From assembly GCA_039922495.1 (NCBI GenBank), contig JBDTEO010000043.1, forward strand, positions 23,340-87,339: a stretch of DNA of 64,000 nt, in the 5' to 3' direction. Below, piece after piece: positions 1 through 8,694 of the stretch. Under the pieces are notes generated by a model. The model was given only the letters and a program-made list of their open reading frames with translations. It did not search any database and was not told the origin of the DNA. Origin of the DNA: JALYYC01 sp039922495. Lineage in GTDB: Bacteria; Chloroflexota; Dormibacteria; CF-121. Made by a program: the position numbers and the translations under genes. Position 1 is the stretch's first letter; every line of letters begins with the position of its first letter.

Positions 1-345
1 GGGTTTTCGGGAGGCGAGAAGAAGCGCGCCGAGATCCTGCAGATGGCCGTGCTGAAGCCCGAGATCGCGATCCTCGACGAGACCGACTCCGGGCTGGACA
101 TCGACTCGATCAAGTTCGTCAGCGATGCGGTCAACCGCATGCGCGGCCCGGAGCTCGGCGTCATGATCATCACCCACTACACGCGGATCTTGAAGTTCGT
201 CAAACCCGACTACGTGCACGTCCTCGTGCATGGCGAATTCGTGCGTTCGGGCGGACCCGAGTTGGCGGACTGGCTGGAGGCAAAAGGCTATTCGGAATGG
301 GTCAAGGAGCCGGCTAAGGAACCTGCGACCCTGGAGGCTAAATAG
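1..345 (+). CDS. sufC: SufC, Fe-S cluster assembly ATPase (5' truncated by window edge)
   Basis: C-terminal part of the ABC-type ATPase of the SufBCD scaffold, which drives cluster assembly on SufB/SufD in the cytoplasm. The frame is open from base 1 and begins with FSGGEKKRAEILQM, the ABC signature of SufC, followed by Walker B (IAILDETDSGLD) and the H-loop (MIITHYTR). The first ATG inside the window (43) is not the real start, because the conserved signature lies upstream of it. The C-terminus is SufC-like (VHGEFVRSGGPELADWLE). It stops directly before the sufB ATG, so sufC and sufB are cotranscribed. Only the N-terminal Walker A half is missing, outside the window. Confidence 0.96.
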   Translation, partial: GFSGGEKKRAEILQMAVLKPEIAILDETDSGLDIDSIKFVSDAVNRMRGPELGVMIITHYTRILKFVKPDYVHVLVHGEFVRSGGPELADWLEAKGYSEWVKEPAKEPATLEAK

Positions 346-1758
346 ATGGCAACGGTAATTCCGAAGATCGACGTCGGCGATAACTACAAGGAGAAGTACG
401 GGTTCTTCGATAAGGAGAACTACGTCTTCAAGGCCAAGCGCGGACTGTCCGCCGACGTCGTCAAAGAAATCTCCTGGATGAAGAGCGAGCCGGAGTGGAT
501 GACGAAGTTCCGCCTGCGCGCGCTTCAGATCTGGGAAAAGAAAGAGATGCCCACCTGGGGCGCCGACCTGTCGACGATCGACTTCCAGAACATTTACTAC
601 TACCTGAAGTCGACCGAGAAGCAGGGCAAGACCTGGGACGACGTGCCGGCCGATATCAAGAACACCTTTGACCGCCTCGGCGTGCCGCAAGCGGAGCGCA
701 AATTCCTCGCCGGTGTGGCGGCCCAGTACGAGTCGGAGGTCGTCTATCACTCACTCCACAAGGAGCTGGCATCGAAGGGCGTCATCTTCACCGACACGGA
801 CAGCGCGCTCCGGGATCACCCCGACCTCTTCAAGGAGTATTTCGGGACGATCATCCCGCCTGGTGACAACAAGCTCGCCGCGCTCAATAGCGCCGTTTGG
901 TCGGGTGGGTCCTTCATCTACGTGCCGAAGGGCGTCAAGGTCGAGATTCCGCTGCAGGCCTATTTCCGCATCAACGCCGAGAACATGGGCCAGTTCGAGC
1001 GGACCCTGATCATCTGTGACGAGGACAGCTTCGTCCACTACATCGAGGGCTGCACCGCGCCGATCTACAGCACCGACTCGCTGCACTCGGCCGTGGTCGA
1101 GATCATCGTCAAGCGCGGCGCGCGGTGCCGCTACACGACGGTGCAGAACTGGTCGACCAACGTCTACAACCTCGTGACCAAGCGGGCCGTCGCCTACGGC
1201 GACGCGACCATGGAATGGGTCGATGGCAACCTCGGATCGCAGATCACCATGAAGTACCCGTCGATCTACCTAATGGAGCCGGGTGCCAAAGGCGACGTCC
1301 TGAGCGTGGCGTTTGCCGGCAAGGGCCAGCACCAGGATGCCGGCGGCAAGGCGGTGCACGTCGCGCCTAACACCAGCTCGAACATCGTCTCCAAGTCGAT
1401 TTCGAAGAATGGCGGTCGGACCTCGTACCGCGGCCTGGTCAAGGTCTACCCCGGTGCGAAGAACTCCAAGTCGTTCGTCCGCTGCGACGCCCTGCTGCTC
1501 GACGATCAGTCGCGGTCGGATACCTACCCGACTACCGAGGTGGACGAGGAGCAGGTCAAGATCGGACACGAGGCCACCGTCAGTAAGGTCTCGGATGAGC
1601 AACTCTTCTATCTCCAGAGCCGCGGCATCACCAAGGCCGAGGCGGAGACCATGATCGTCAACGGATTCATCGAGCCGTTCACCAAGGAGCTTCCGATCGA
1701 GTATGCCGTCGAGCTGAATCGATTGATCCAGCTCGAGATGACGGGCTCGATTGGCTAG
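346..1758 (+). CDS. sufB: SufB, Fe-S cluster assembly scaffold protein
   Basis: 470-residue SufB, normal length for the family, the scaffold subunit on which sulfur and iron are assembled with SufC and SufD. Recognisable SufB blocks include GVIFTDTDSALRDHPDLF, WSGGSFIYVPKGVKVEIPL, a FIICDEDSFVHYIEGC-type motif and the C-terminal SRGITKAEAETMIVNGFIEP. It follows sufC with no gap and its TAG stop shares one base with the GTG start of sufD, which implies translational coupling. No sufS or sufU is visible in the window; they may lie upstream of base 1. Confidence 0.97.
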   Translation: MATVIPKIDVGDNYKEKYGFFDKENYVFKAKRGLSADVVKEISWMKSEPEWMTKFRLRALQIWEKKEMPTWGADLSTIDFQNIYYYLKSTEKQGKTWDDVPADIKNTFDRLGVPQAERKFLAGVAAQYESEVVYHSLHKELASKGVIFTDTDSALRDHPDLFKEYFGTIIPPGDNKLAALNSAVWSGGSFIYVPKGVKVEIPLQAYFRINAENMGQFERTLIICDEDSFVHYIEGCTAPIYSTDSLHSAVVEIIVKRGARCRYTTVQNWSTNVYNLVTKRAVAYGDATMEWVDGNLGSQITMKYPSIYLMEPGAKGDVLSVAFAGKGQHQDAGGKAVHVAPNTSSNIVSKSISKNGGRTSYRGLVKVYPGAKNSKSFVRCDALLLDDQSRSDTYPTTEVDEEQVKIGHEATVSKVSDEQLFYLQSRGITKAEAETMIVNGFIEPFTKELPIEYAVELNRLIQLEMTGSIG

Positions 1759-3032
1759 TGAGCTTTAACCGGGCCGCGGTCGAGCAGTTCAGCGCCCTGC
1801 AGGGGGAGCCGGACTGGCTGCGCGCCCGGCGGCTCTCGGCCTTTGATGTCTACGACGGCATGGCCATGCCCGACACCAAACGGCACGAGGACTGGCGACA
1901 GGCCGATCTCAAGGGCCTCGACCTGGAGAGCTACGCGCCCTTTCAGCAGCGCAATGGGGCTGCGCCGGCCAGCGTCGTCGGCGATGCCGCGGGCGTGCTG
2001 CGGCAGCGCGGCACCTCGCCGGCCAGGGTCGAGCTCGGGCCGGAGTTGACCGGTAAGGGGGTCGTCTTCCTCCCACTCGGGGAGGCGGCGCGGACGCACC
2101 CACGGCTCGTGGAGGAGTACCTCTTCAGCGCGCTGAAGCCGGAGCGCGACAAGTTCGCTGCCCTCCATGGTGCCCTCTTCAGCGGAGGGACCTTTCTCTA
2201 TGTCCCCGAGGGAGTGGTCATCAGCCGCCCCCTGGTGAGCCAGTTCTGGTCAGCCGGATCGGGCGCCGCCGTCTTGCCGCATTCGCTGGTCATCGCTGGC
2301 AAAGGCTCCTCGTTTCGATATGTCGACGAGTTTCTGAGTGGTGACCGGCAGGAGACCGCCATCGCCAGCGGGTCGGCGGAGGTCTTCCTTAAGGAGGGCG
2401 CCAACCTTGGCTATGTCGCGCTGCAGCGCTGGAGCGTTAACACATGGCAGTTCGCGAACCAGCGCTTCCACCTCGGCCGCGATGCCCACCTCAAGATGGT
2501 CGATGTCGCGCTCGGCGGCCGTTTCGCCCGGCTTCGTGTCGATGCCATGATGAACGGAGCGGGCTCGAGCGCGGAACTCAAGGGTCTGTTCTTCGGCACC
2601 GGCGACCAGGTCTTCGATTTCCGGACGATGCAGGACCACATCGCCGCCCACACCAGCTCCGACCTGCTCTTCAAGGGCGCCTTACGGGACCGCGCTCGAA
2701 GCGTCTACGTGGGAGTCGTCCGGGTGGAGACCACCGCACCGGGCACCTCGGCCAACCAGGCCAATCGCAACCTCCTCCTCTCGGAGAAGGCCCGCGCCAC
2801 CTCGGAGCCGATCCTCGAGATTCTCAACAACGACATCCAGCGCTGCAGTCACGGAGCGACGGTCGGGCCCGTCGATCCCGAGCACCTCTTTTACCTTGTT
2901 AGCCGAGGCATCCCGCGCCTGCAGGCCGAGCGCATGCTGGTGGAGGGGTTCCTCGGTGAGATCATCGACCGGATCCCGGTGGAGCACGCCCGGGAGATCG
3001 TCGAGCAGGAGCTGGCTGCCCGGATTGACTAG
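1758..3032 (+). CDS. sufD: SufD, Fe-S cluster assembly protein
   Basis: 424-residue SufD, partner of SufB in the SufBC2D complex. It has the SufB/SufD core with the paralogous motifs LFSGGTFLYVPEGVVI and the C-terminal SRGIPRLQAERMLVEGFL. The N-terminal region (KRHEDWRQADLKGLDL) is typical SufD. The GTG start at 1758 overlaps the sufB stop by one base; an internal ATG would cut conserved N-terminal sequence. The following ferredoxin gene starts 8 bp before its stop. Confidence 0.95.
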   Translation: MSFNRAAVEQFSALQGEPDWLRARRLSAFDVYDGMAMPDTKRHEDWRQADLKGLDLESYAPFQQRNGAAPASVVGDAAGVLRQRGTSPARVELGPELTGKGVVFLPLGEAARTHPRLVEEYLFSALKPERDKFAALHGALFSGGTFLYVPEGVVISRPLVSQFWSAGSGAAVLPHSLVIAGKGSSFRYVDEFLSGDRQETAIASGSAEVFLKEGANLGYVALQRWSVNTWQFANQRFHLGRDAHLKMVDVALGGRFARLRVDAMMNGAGSSAELKGLFFGTGDQVFDFRTMQDHIAAHTSSDLLFKGALRDRARSVYVGVVRVETTAPGTSANQANRNLLLSEKARATSEPILEILNNDIQRCSHGATVGPVDPEHLFYLVSRGIPRLQAERMLVEGFLGEIIDRIPVEHAREIVEQELAARID

Positions 3033-3339
3033 GCGACGGGTCGCGGCCACGGCAGACCTGCCGCTCGAGTCGCTGACGCAGGTGGAGGTCGACGGCGTCC
3101 CGATTTGCCTCGTCCATGCCGAGGACGACCGCTTCTACGCGATCGGTGATACCTGCACCCACGAGGACTACTCGCTCAGCGAGGGCGATTTCTGGGAGAT
3201 GTCGGTTGAGTGTCCCCGGCATGGATCCCGCTTCGACGTCCGGACCGGGAAGGTTACCGGACTGCCGGCGGTGATCCCGGCGAAGACCTACCCGGTAACG
3301 ATCGAGAACGATGAGATCTTCGTGGAGGTGGCGGACTAG
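3025..3339 (+). CDS. Rieske-type [2Fe-2S] ferredoxin of the suf operon
   Basis: About 104 residues. It carries the dioxygenase-ferredoxin style Rieske motif CTH (x17) CPRH, followed by GSRFDVRTGKVTGLPA, so it should bind a 2Fe-2S cluster through two Cys and two His. The best start is TTG 3025, overlapping the sufD stop by 8 bp; the frame is open further upstream but that part is antisense-like arginine/serine-rich translation inside sufD. It sits between sufD and sufT, the arrangement seen in actinobacterial-type suf operons, so a role as electron donor or cluster carrier for SUF is inferred. Closest general family: NirD/naphthalene-dioxygenase ferredoxins. Confidence 0.88.
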   Translation: MTRRRVAATADLPLESLTQVEVDGVPICLVHAEDDRFYAIGDTCTHEDYSLSEGDFWEMSVECPRHGSRFDVRTGKVTGLPAVIPAKTYPVTIENDEIFVEVAD

Positions 3340-3342
3340 ACT
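3337..3342 (+). promoter_or_regulatory. Candidate -10 box (TAGACT) for a leaderless sufT transcript
   Basis: TAGACT ends 6 bases before the ATG at 3349, so transcription would begin at or next to the start codon. There is no Shine-Dalgarno sequence before this ATG. The same geometry recurs at many genes in the window. It would give sufT an internal promoter within the suf operon. Confidence 0.45.
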
Positions 3343-3348
3343 GTGGAT

Positions 3349-3684
3349 ATGAACGAAACGACGTCGACGGCCGAGGCCCCCACGGCTGATCTACGGGCAC
3401 AAATCGTCGGCCAGCTGGAGACCTGCAAGGACCCGGAGATCGGACTGGACATCATGAGCCTGGGGCTGGTCTACGAGCTCAACATCGACCAGGGCAACGT
3501 CCTGGTTAAGATGACGCTGACGGCGATCGGGTGCCCATGGGCCCAGGAGCTCTTCGACGAGGTCAAGCGGAAGGTCGAAGAGGTCCCGGGCGTCACGGCC
3601 TGCACGGTCGAGCTTGTCTACTCCCCACCCTGGAGCGCCGACATGATGAGCGACGACGCCAAGATGGAGCTTGGGTTTCTGTAG
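3349..3684 (+). CDS. sufT: SufT / MIP18-family (DUF59) Fe-S maturation protein
   Basis: 111 residues, DUF59/MIP18 fold. Family blocks visible: CKDPEIGLDIMSLGLVYEL near the N-terminus, the conserved cysteine in AIGCPWAQELFDEVK, and the terminal SPPWSADMMSDDAKMELG, which is diagnostic (PPWxxxMxxxxxxxLG). SufT-type proteins help mature or deliver Fe-S clusters, which fits its position at the end of the suf operon. ATG 3349 is preferred to GTG 3343 because it lies 6 bp after a TAGACT -10 box. The gene ends immediately before the convergent small ORF at 3685. Confidence 0.93.
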   Translation: MNETTSTAEAPTADLRAQIVGQLETCKDPEIGLDIMSLGLVYELNIDQGNVLVKMTLTAIGCPWAQELFDEVKRKVEEVPGVTACTVELVYSPPWSADMMSDDAKMELGFL

Positions 3685-3825
3685 CTAGAAGAGGAAGGAC
3701 GCGGTAAAAAAGGCCAGGCCTGCGCCTAGGAGTCCGAACGGGGACCGGAACTTCATCCGGCTTCCGAGGGCCTCAAGGATAAAACAGATGAGCGCGACGA
3801 TCAGGAACAGCTTTGAGAGTGACAT
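3685..3825 (-). CDS. Small hydrophobic membrane protein, 46 aa
   Basis: Short reading frame on the minus strand starting with ATG at 3825 and ending TAG at 3685, convergent with sufT (stops adjacent). It is preceded by a good ribosome binding site (GGAGGTG, 4 bp before the ATG). The protein is mainly one or two hydrophobic segments (KLFLIVALICFILEAL; GLLGAGLAFFTASFLF) separated by GSRMKFRSPF. The RBS plus clean membrane-protein composition make it a credible gene. I recognise no named family and no function can be assigned. Confidence 0.7.
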   Translation of the reverse strand: MSLSKLFLIVALICFILEALGSRMKFRSPFGLLGAGLAFFTASFLF

Positions 3826-4020
3826 GGACACCTCCGAAAAATTTGGCGCCATCGTACCCTGAATTGAGGCGGCGTAGCTAAAGTTCGCTGACAGTCACCT
3901 GACCGGCGATGCCCGTCGCAGCCGTGCCATGGGGCTGTTACCGGCGCGCAGCCCGGGTCGTAATGGAGCCTGCGTAGCATTCGGCTAGCTCGAACATTAC
4001 GACGGAAGTGGGGGTAAGGC

Positions 4021-5685
4021 GTGTCGCTGCTCGACCGGATTCAGAAATCGCAGGGTGATTCAAACTCGCCCGCTCCCCAACCAAAAGCTCCCGTTCCTCC
4101 GAGCCAACCTGCCGCGCCACGTTCAAACGCGCCAGCCGGCCATCCCGCGCACGCCCCGGCTCAGCCGGTCGCCGCACCCGCCCCAAGGCCGGTCGCCGCT
4201 CCCGCCCCAAGGCCGGTCGCCGCTCCCGCCCCCCGGCCGATCGCTCCGCCTCGGCCACCCCTGGCGTCCACCCCGGCACGGCCACTTTCCGAGCCGGAAC
4301 CGGTGCCCAGCCCCAGGCCTGTGGCCGCCATCATTCCATCCAATCCGAACGCGAACCTCAACGATATTCCGGAAGCCGAACGCTTCCATCGCATCAAGGC
4401 GGCGGTGCACGACCGGATCATCGGCGAGCTCGGCGAACGCGCCAACGACCTCGACCGCGAAGCCATCGAGCAGCGGGCTGAGGAAGTCCTCGACATCTAC
4501 CTGAGCGCGCGACGCGTCAACCTCGATACCGCCGCCAGGGAGCGGCTGCTGGCCATGCTCCTCGCGGATATCCTGGGATTCGGTCCGCTCGACATCCTGC
4601 TCGCGGATGACGCCATCTCCGACATCATGGTCAACGGCCCGAACAAGGTCTTCATCGAGCGCAACAACAAGATGCAGCGGGCCGCGATCAAGTTCGATAG
4701 CGATCAGCACCTGATGCAGGTCATTCAGCGCATCGTCACCGGCGTTGGCCGCCGCGTCGACGAGAGCTCGCCCATGGTCGATGCCCGCCTCCCTGACGGG
4801 GCCCGTGTCAACGTGATCATCGCGCCACTGGCCGTGCGCGGCGCCTCAATCACCATCCGCAAGATGCGCCGGGATCCGTTGCAGATCGAAGACCTGATCC
4901 GGAACGGAAGCCTGACCGAGGAGATGGCCACGTTCCTCAAGGCCTGTGTCGACGCCCGAATGAACATCGTGGTCGCCGGCGGTGGTGGTTCGGGAAAGAC
5001 CACAACGCTGAATATCCTCTCCGCGTTCATTCCCGCGGACGAACGCATCATCACGGTCGAGGACGCCGCCGAGCTCCAGCTCCGACAGATCCACGTCATC
5101 CGGCTCGAGACCCGGCCGGCGAACGTCGAAGGTAAGGGTGGCGTGTCGATTCGGGATCTCGTCATCAACACCCTCCGAATGCGGCCCGACCGGATCGTCA
5201 TCGGAGAAGTGCGAAGTGGCGAGGCGCTCGACATGCTCCAGGCCATGAACACCGGTCACGATGGGTCGCTGACCACCCTGCACGCCAACACGCCACGGGA
5301 CTCGATCTCCCGCCTCGAAACGCTGGTGCTCATGGCAGGCATGGAGTTGCCGTCCCGAGCCATCCGCGAGCAGATCGCGTCGGCGATCAACATCATCATC
5401 CAGCAGAACCGGATGCGTGACGGCAGCCGCAAGATCACCTACATCTCGGAGCTCACCGGCATCGAGGGCGACCAGATCTCGCTGCAGGACATCTTCGTCT
5501 ACAAGCAGTCCGGCTTTGAGGACGGAAAGATCACCGGCATGCACACTGCGACCGGCGCGCTCCCCAAGGTCTTGCAGCAGCTCGAGGAGACCGGCAACAT
5601 GGTGCCGCTCGAATACTTCGATCCGGAACCGGGTAGCGGCTACGTCAAGCCGAAGCGGCTGGCTGTCGTCAAGAACGCGGCCTGA
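4021..5685 (+). CDS. CpaF/TadA-type secretion ATPase (orphan, copy 1)
   Basis: 554 residues, hexameric ATPase of the type II/IV secretion superfamily that powers Tad/Flp pili in other bacteria. The first ~120 residues are a Pro/Ala-rich disordered tail containing three PVAAPAPR octapeptides. The ATPase core follows: a CpaF N-domain (LADDAISDIMVNGPNKVFIE), Walker A GGGGSGKTTT near residue 320, the His/Asp-box region (ITVEDAAELQL), and Walker B/His box (RIVIGEVRSGEALDMLQAMN; GSLTTLHANTPRD). GTG 4021 is supported by the RBS-like GGGGGTAAGG just upstream. No tad/cpa partners are adjacent; a second copy lies at 56525. The exact substrate is unknown. Confidence 0.9.
   Translation: MSLLDRIQKSQGDSNSPAPQPKAPVPPSQPAAPRSNAPAGHPAHAPAQPVAAPAPRPVAAPAPRPVAAPAPRPIAPPRPPLASTPARPLSEPEPVPSPRPVAAIIPSNPNANLNDIPEAERFHRIKAAVHDRIIGELGERANDLDREAIEQRAEEVLDIYLSARRVNLDTAARERLLAMLLADILGFGPLDILLADDAISDIMVNGPNKVFIERNNKMQRAAIKFDSDQHLMQVIQRIVTGVGRRVDESSPMVDARLPDGARVNVIIAPLAVRGASITIRKMRRDPLQIEDLIRNGSLTEEMATFLKACVDARMNIVVAGGGGSGKTTTLNILSAFIPADERIITVEDAAELQLRQIHVIRLETRPANVEGKGGVSIRDLVINTLRMRPDRIVIGEVRSGEALDMLQAMNTGHDGSLTTLHANTPRDSISRLETLVLMAGMELPSRAIREQIASAINIIIQQNRMRDGSRKITYISELTGIEGDQISLQDIFVYKQSGFEDGKITGMHTATGALPKVLQQLEETGNMVPLEYFDPEPGSGYVKPKRLAVVKNAA
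4165..4236 (+). repeat. Three 24-bp tandem repeats inside the CpaF tail
   Basis: Three consecutive in-frame 24-base units (4165-4188, 4189-4212, 4213-4236) differ at only a few positions and each encodes PVAAPAPR (the last ends in P-R). They form part of the disordered proline-rich N-terminal tail of the ATPase at 4021. Such units can expand or contract by slippage, so tail length may vary between strains. Confidence 0.85.
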
Positions 5686-5716
5686 CCGACGGTTCCTCTA
5701 GCGCTGAACCCGCGAC

Positions 5717-5722
5717 TATATT
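5717..5722 (+). promoter_or_regulatory. Candidate -10 box (TATATT), leaderless radical SAM gene
   Basis: TATATT lies 6 bases before the ATG at 5729 in the 43-bp gap after the CpaF gene, and no ribosome binding site is present. I see no clear -35 hexamer. Confidence 0.45.
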
Positions 5723-5728
5723 GCTGAG

Positions 5729-6808
5729 ATGCCCGCCAAAGAGGCGACCCCCTTCGCCATGGAGCTCGACCGCCGGGTCACCGAAGGGGCGCTGGGCAGC
5801 CTTTATCAGCAGCTCGAGCAAAACCAGGTTCGTTGCGTCGCCTGTGCTCATCGATGCCTGATTAAGGACGGGCTTCGTGGCATCTGCAAGGTCCGCTACA
5901 ACCGGGGCGGGGTCCTCATGGTGCCGTGTGGCTATGTCGGCGCCCTGCAATGTGACCCAATCGAGAAGAAACCCTTTTTCCATGCCTACCCGGGCTCCGA
6001 CGCGTTGACCTTCGGCATGCTCGGATGCGATTTGCACTGCGGCTACTGCCAGAACCATCTGACGTCACAGGCGCTCCGCGATCGGGATGCGCTGGCGGAG
6101 CCGATGGACTGCACCCCCGTGCAGCTGGTCGATGCCGCCGCGCGCCAAGACGCCCGGGTGGTCGGGACCTCCTACAACGAACCGCTGATCACCTCGGAGT
6201 GGGCGGTCGAGGTTTTCACCGAAGCCCGATCGCGCGGATTCGCCACCGCCTACATTTCGAACGGCAACGCCACGCGCGAGGTGCTCGACTACATCCGGCC
6301 CTGGACCGACCTGTACAAGATCGACCTCAAGTCGATGCAGGATAAAAATTACCGCTCGCTGGGCGGGAAGCTCGACAACATCCTCAATGGCATCCGGATG
6401 GTCCATGCGATGGGCTTCTGGCTGGAGATTGTGACCCTGCTCATTCCCGGGTTCAACGACAGCGATGAGGAGCTCCGCGAGATGGCCGGCTTCCTCGCCG
6501 AGCTCTCGCCCAGCATCCCGTGGCACATCACCGCGTTCCACAAGGATTACAAGATGCGCGACCCGGAGAATACGCAACCCGCAACCCTGCTTCGCGCGGC
6601 GGCAATCGGGGAGGCCGCCGGCCTGGAATTTATCTACGCGGGAAACATTCCGGGCCACGTCGGCAAGTACGAGGACACCCGCTGCCCCGCCTGCCAGGCC
6701 ACCCTCATCCGCCGGGTCGGCTACCGAATCCTCGAGGACCATCTCTCCGGCAGCGGTCGCTGCCGTCGATGCCAACGGCCTATCCCCGGGGTCTGGGGTC
6801 GGGACTAG
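5729..6808 (+). CDS. AmmeMemoRadiSam-system radical SAM enzyme
   Basis: 359 residues, a radical SAM protein of the pyruvate-formate-lyase-activase-like group, usually called the AmmeMemoRadiSam rSAM component. The N-terminus has a cysteine cluster (RCVACAHRCLIKDGLRGIC), the SAM cluster motif CDLHCGYC follows around residue 107, and the C-terminus has two CPAC/CRRC zinc-ribbon-like pairs. Domain order and length match the family. Its usual partners (AMMECR1 and Memo domains) are not in the window. The reaction is not established for this family. The gene is followed after 14 bp by the oxidoreductase operon. Confidence 0.88.
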   Translation: MPAKEATPFAMELDRRVTEGALGSLYQQLEQNQVRCVACAHRCLIKDGLRGICKVRYNRGGVLMVPCGYVGALQCDPIEKKPFFHAYPGSDALTFGMLGCDLHCGYCQNHLTSQALRDRDALAEPMDCTPVQLVDAAARQDARVVGTSYNEPLITSEWAVEVFTEARSRGFATAYISNGNATREVLDYIRPWTDLYKIDLKSMQDKNYRSLGGKLDNILNGIRMVHAMGFWLEIVTLLIPGFNDSDEELREMAGFLAELSPSIPWHITAFHKDYKMRDPENTQPATLLRAAAIGEAAGLEFIYAGNIPGHVGKYEDTRCPACQATLIRRVGYRILEDHLSGSGRCRRCQRPIPGVWGRD

Positions 6809-6822
6809 AATTAAGTCTGGTC

Positions 6823-8694
6823 GTGCCAACTGAACTGAGCCGCCGGGAACTCTCCTGGGTGATCGGGGGTCCCCAGGGCGGCGGCATCAATGCCTCAGCC
6901 GAGATCTACGCCAAGGCGCTGCTGCGCGGCGGTCTGCACGTGTTCGCCAACATCGAGTTTCACTCGAACATCATGGGCAAGCACAGCTATTACCGCGTCA
7001 CCACCGCGCCGGTACCGGTGCGCTCGCACATCGACGCCATTCACATGCTGGTGGCGCTCGACCAGGAAACGCTCTTCGGTGATGCCTCGGAGCGCAAGCA
7101 CTATCCGAGCCACACCGGCCATGTGCACCGGGTCTCGCCCGGCGGCGGCATCGTCTACGACGCCGATCTCAAAATCGATAACGCGAGATTCGGTCGCGAT
7201 GACATTCACCTCTACCAGATCCCCTATTTCGAGGTGCTCGAAGAGGCGCTTGACCAGGTCGGCAAGGGCGGGCAATCGCGGAAATATATCGTGATGCGCA
7301 ACACGGTCGCCCTTGGCGCCTCCATCGGGATTGCCGGCTACGACGAAGAATTGCTGTTCGAGGCCATCCGCGACGAGTTCAAGGGCCGCAAGGCGGAGGC
7401 GGCCGAGATGAATATCGCGGCCGTCCGGGTGGCTGCCGCCTACGCGCGCAACCATTTCCCCCAGCGCCCCGATCGCCAGCTGGCGCCACTGCCCGCGGCG
7501 CAGCGCCGGCCGCGGCTATTGATCAAGGGCTTCCAGGCCGTCGGCATCGCCAAGCTGAAGGCTGGCCTGGGGATGCAGACCTATTACCCGATCAGCCCGG
7601 CGACCGACGAGAGCGTCTACCTCGAGCAGAAAGGACCGCAGTACCAGCTCACCGTTGTCCAGTGCGAGGACGAAATCGCGAGCATCAACATGGCGATCGG
7701 GGCGGCGCACATGGGCGTTCGAGCGGCGACCTCGACCGCCGGCCCAGGCTTCGCCTTGATGTCGGAGGGCTTCGGGTTTGCCGCCATCACGGAGGCGCCC
7801 GGCCCGGTAGTCTTCCTCTGGCAACGTGGCGGTCCGAGCACGGGGTTGCCGACCCGGACGGAGCAGGCCGACCTCCAGTTCGCGCTCCATCCCGCGCACG
7901 GCGACTTCCCGCACATTGTGATCGCCTCCGGGGACATCGAAGAGGCGTTCTTCGACAGTTTCGAGAGCTTCAACTGGGCCGACCGATACCAGCTCCCGGT
8001 GGTGGTCCTCCTGGAGAAGTTCCTGGCCTCCTCGCTGTTCACCAGCGAGCGCCTGGACACGAGCCGGCTGCGCATCGACCGCGGGCCGGTCTATCGACCG
8101 GCCAGCCCCGAGCAAAACGGATACCGGCGCCATGTCATTACGGCGGACGGGGTCAGCCCGCGATCGGTCCCGGGGACGGCGGGTGGCATCTTCTCGACGA
8201 CCAGCGATGAGCACGACCCTCAGGGCCATATCACGGAAGGCATCGAGAACCGGATTGCGATGATGCGCAAACGGATGGAGAAGCTGGAAACGGCCGCCCG
8301 CGAGATCCCGGATGCCTTCAAATGGAAGCTGCACGGTCCGGCGCAGGCGGACCTGACCCTGGTTGGTTGGGGCTCGACCAAGGGCGCGATCCTCGACGCC
8401 ATGGGGGAGCTGGAAGCCGAGGGCCGGAGCGTCAACTTTCTTCAGCTCCGCCTGATGCGGCCTTTCCCGGCCGACGCCGTTAGCCGGATTCTGGCTGACG
8501 CGAAAACCACGATCCTGGTCGAGGCCAACTACACGGGCCAACTTGGCGCCCTGATCCGGGAGCAGACCGGCGTTGTCATGCGACATCGCGTCCTCAAGTA
8601 CGACGGCCGGCCGTTCTCCCGGAACGAGGTCGTGGAAGGGGTGAGCGCCGCACTGGCCGATCATAAGACGGAGGTGATGGTCTCCCATGCCTGA
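6823..8694 (+). CDS. korA: 2-oxoacid:ferredoxin oxidoreductase, fused gamma-alpha subunit
   Basis: About 623 residues. The N-terminal ~190 residues are the gamma domain (GGPQGGGINASAEIYAKALL; GKHSYYRVTTAPVPVRSH) fused to the alpha pyrimidine-binding domain (GMQTYYPISPATDES, ATSTAGPGFALMSEGFGFA) and a C-terminal domain. With the beta subunit downstream it converts a 2-oxoacid plus CoA to acyl-CoA and CO2, reducing ferredoxin, or runs in reverse. 2-oxoglutarate is the likeliest substrate but pyruvate is not excluded by sequence. GTG 6823 is chosen because the open frame upstream is arginine/proline-rich shadow of the preceding gene. TAGAAT at 6806 could be its -10. The beta gene starts 8 bp before its stop. 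Confidence 0.92.
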   Translation: MPTELSRRELSWVIGGPQGGGINASAEIYAKALLRGGLHVFANIEFHSNIMGKHSYYRVTTAPVPVRSHIDAIHMLVALDQETLFGDASERKHYPSHTGHVHRVSPGGGIVYDADLKIDNARFGRDDIHLYQIPYFEVLEEALDQVGKGGQSRKYIVMRNTVALGASIGIAGYDEELLFEAIRDEFKGRKAEAAEMNIAAVRVAAAYARNHFPQRPDRQLAPLPAAQRRPRLLIKGFQAVGIAKLKAGLGMQTYYPISPATDESVYLEQKGPQYQLTVVQCEDEIASINMAIGAAHMGVRAATSTAGPGFALMSEGFGFAAITEAPGPVVFLWQRGGPSTGLPTRTEQADLQFALHPAHGDFPHIVIASGDIEEAFFDSFESFNWADRYQLPVVVLLEKFLASSLFTSERLDTSRLRIDRGPVYRPASPEQNGYRRHVITADGVSPRSVPGTAGGIFSTTSDEHDPQGHITEGIENRIAMMRKRMEKLETAAREIPDAFKWKLHGPAQADLTLVGWGSTKGAILDAMGELEAEGRSVNFLQLRLMRPFPADAVSRILADAKTTILVEANYTGQLGALIREQTGVVMRHRVLKYDGRPFSRNEVVEGVSAALADHKTEVMVSHA

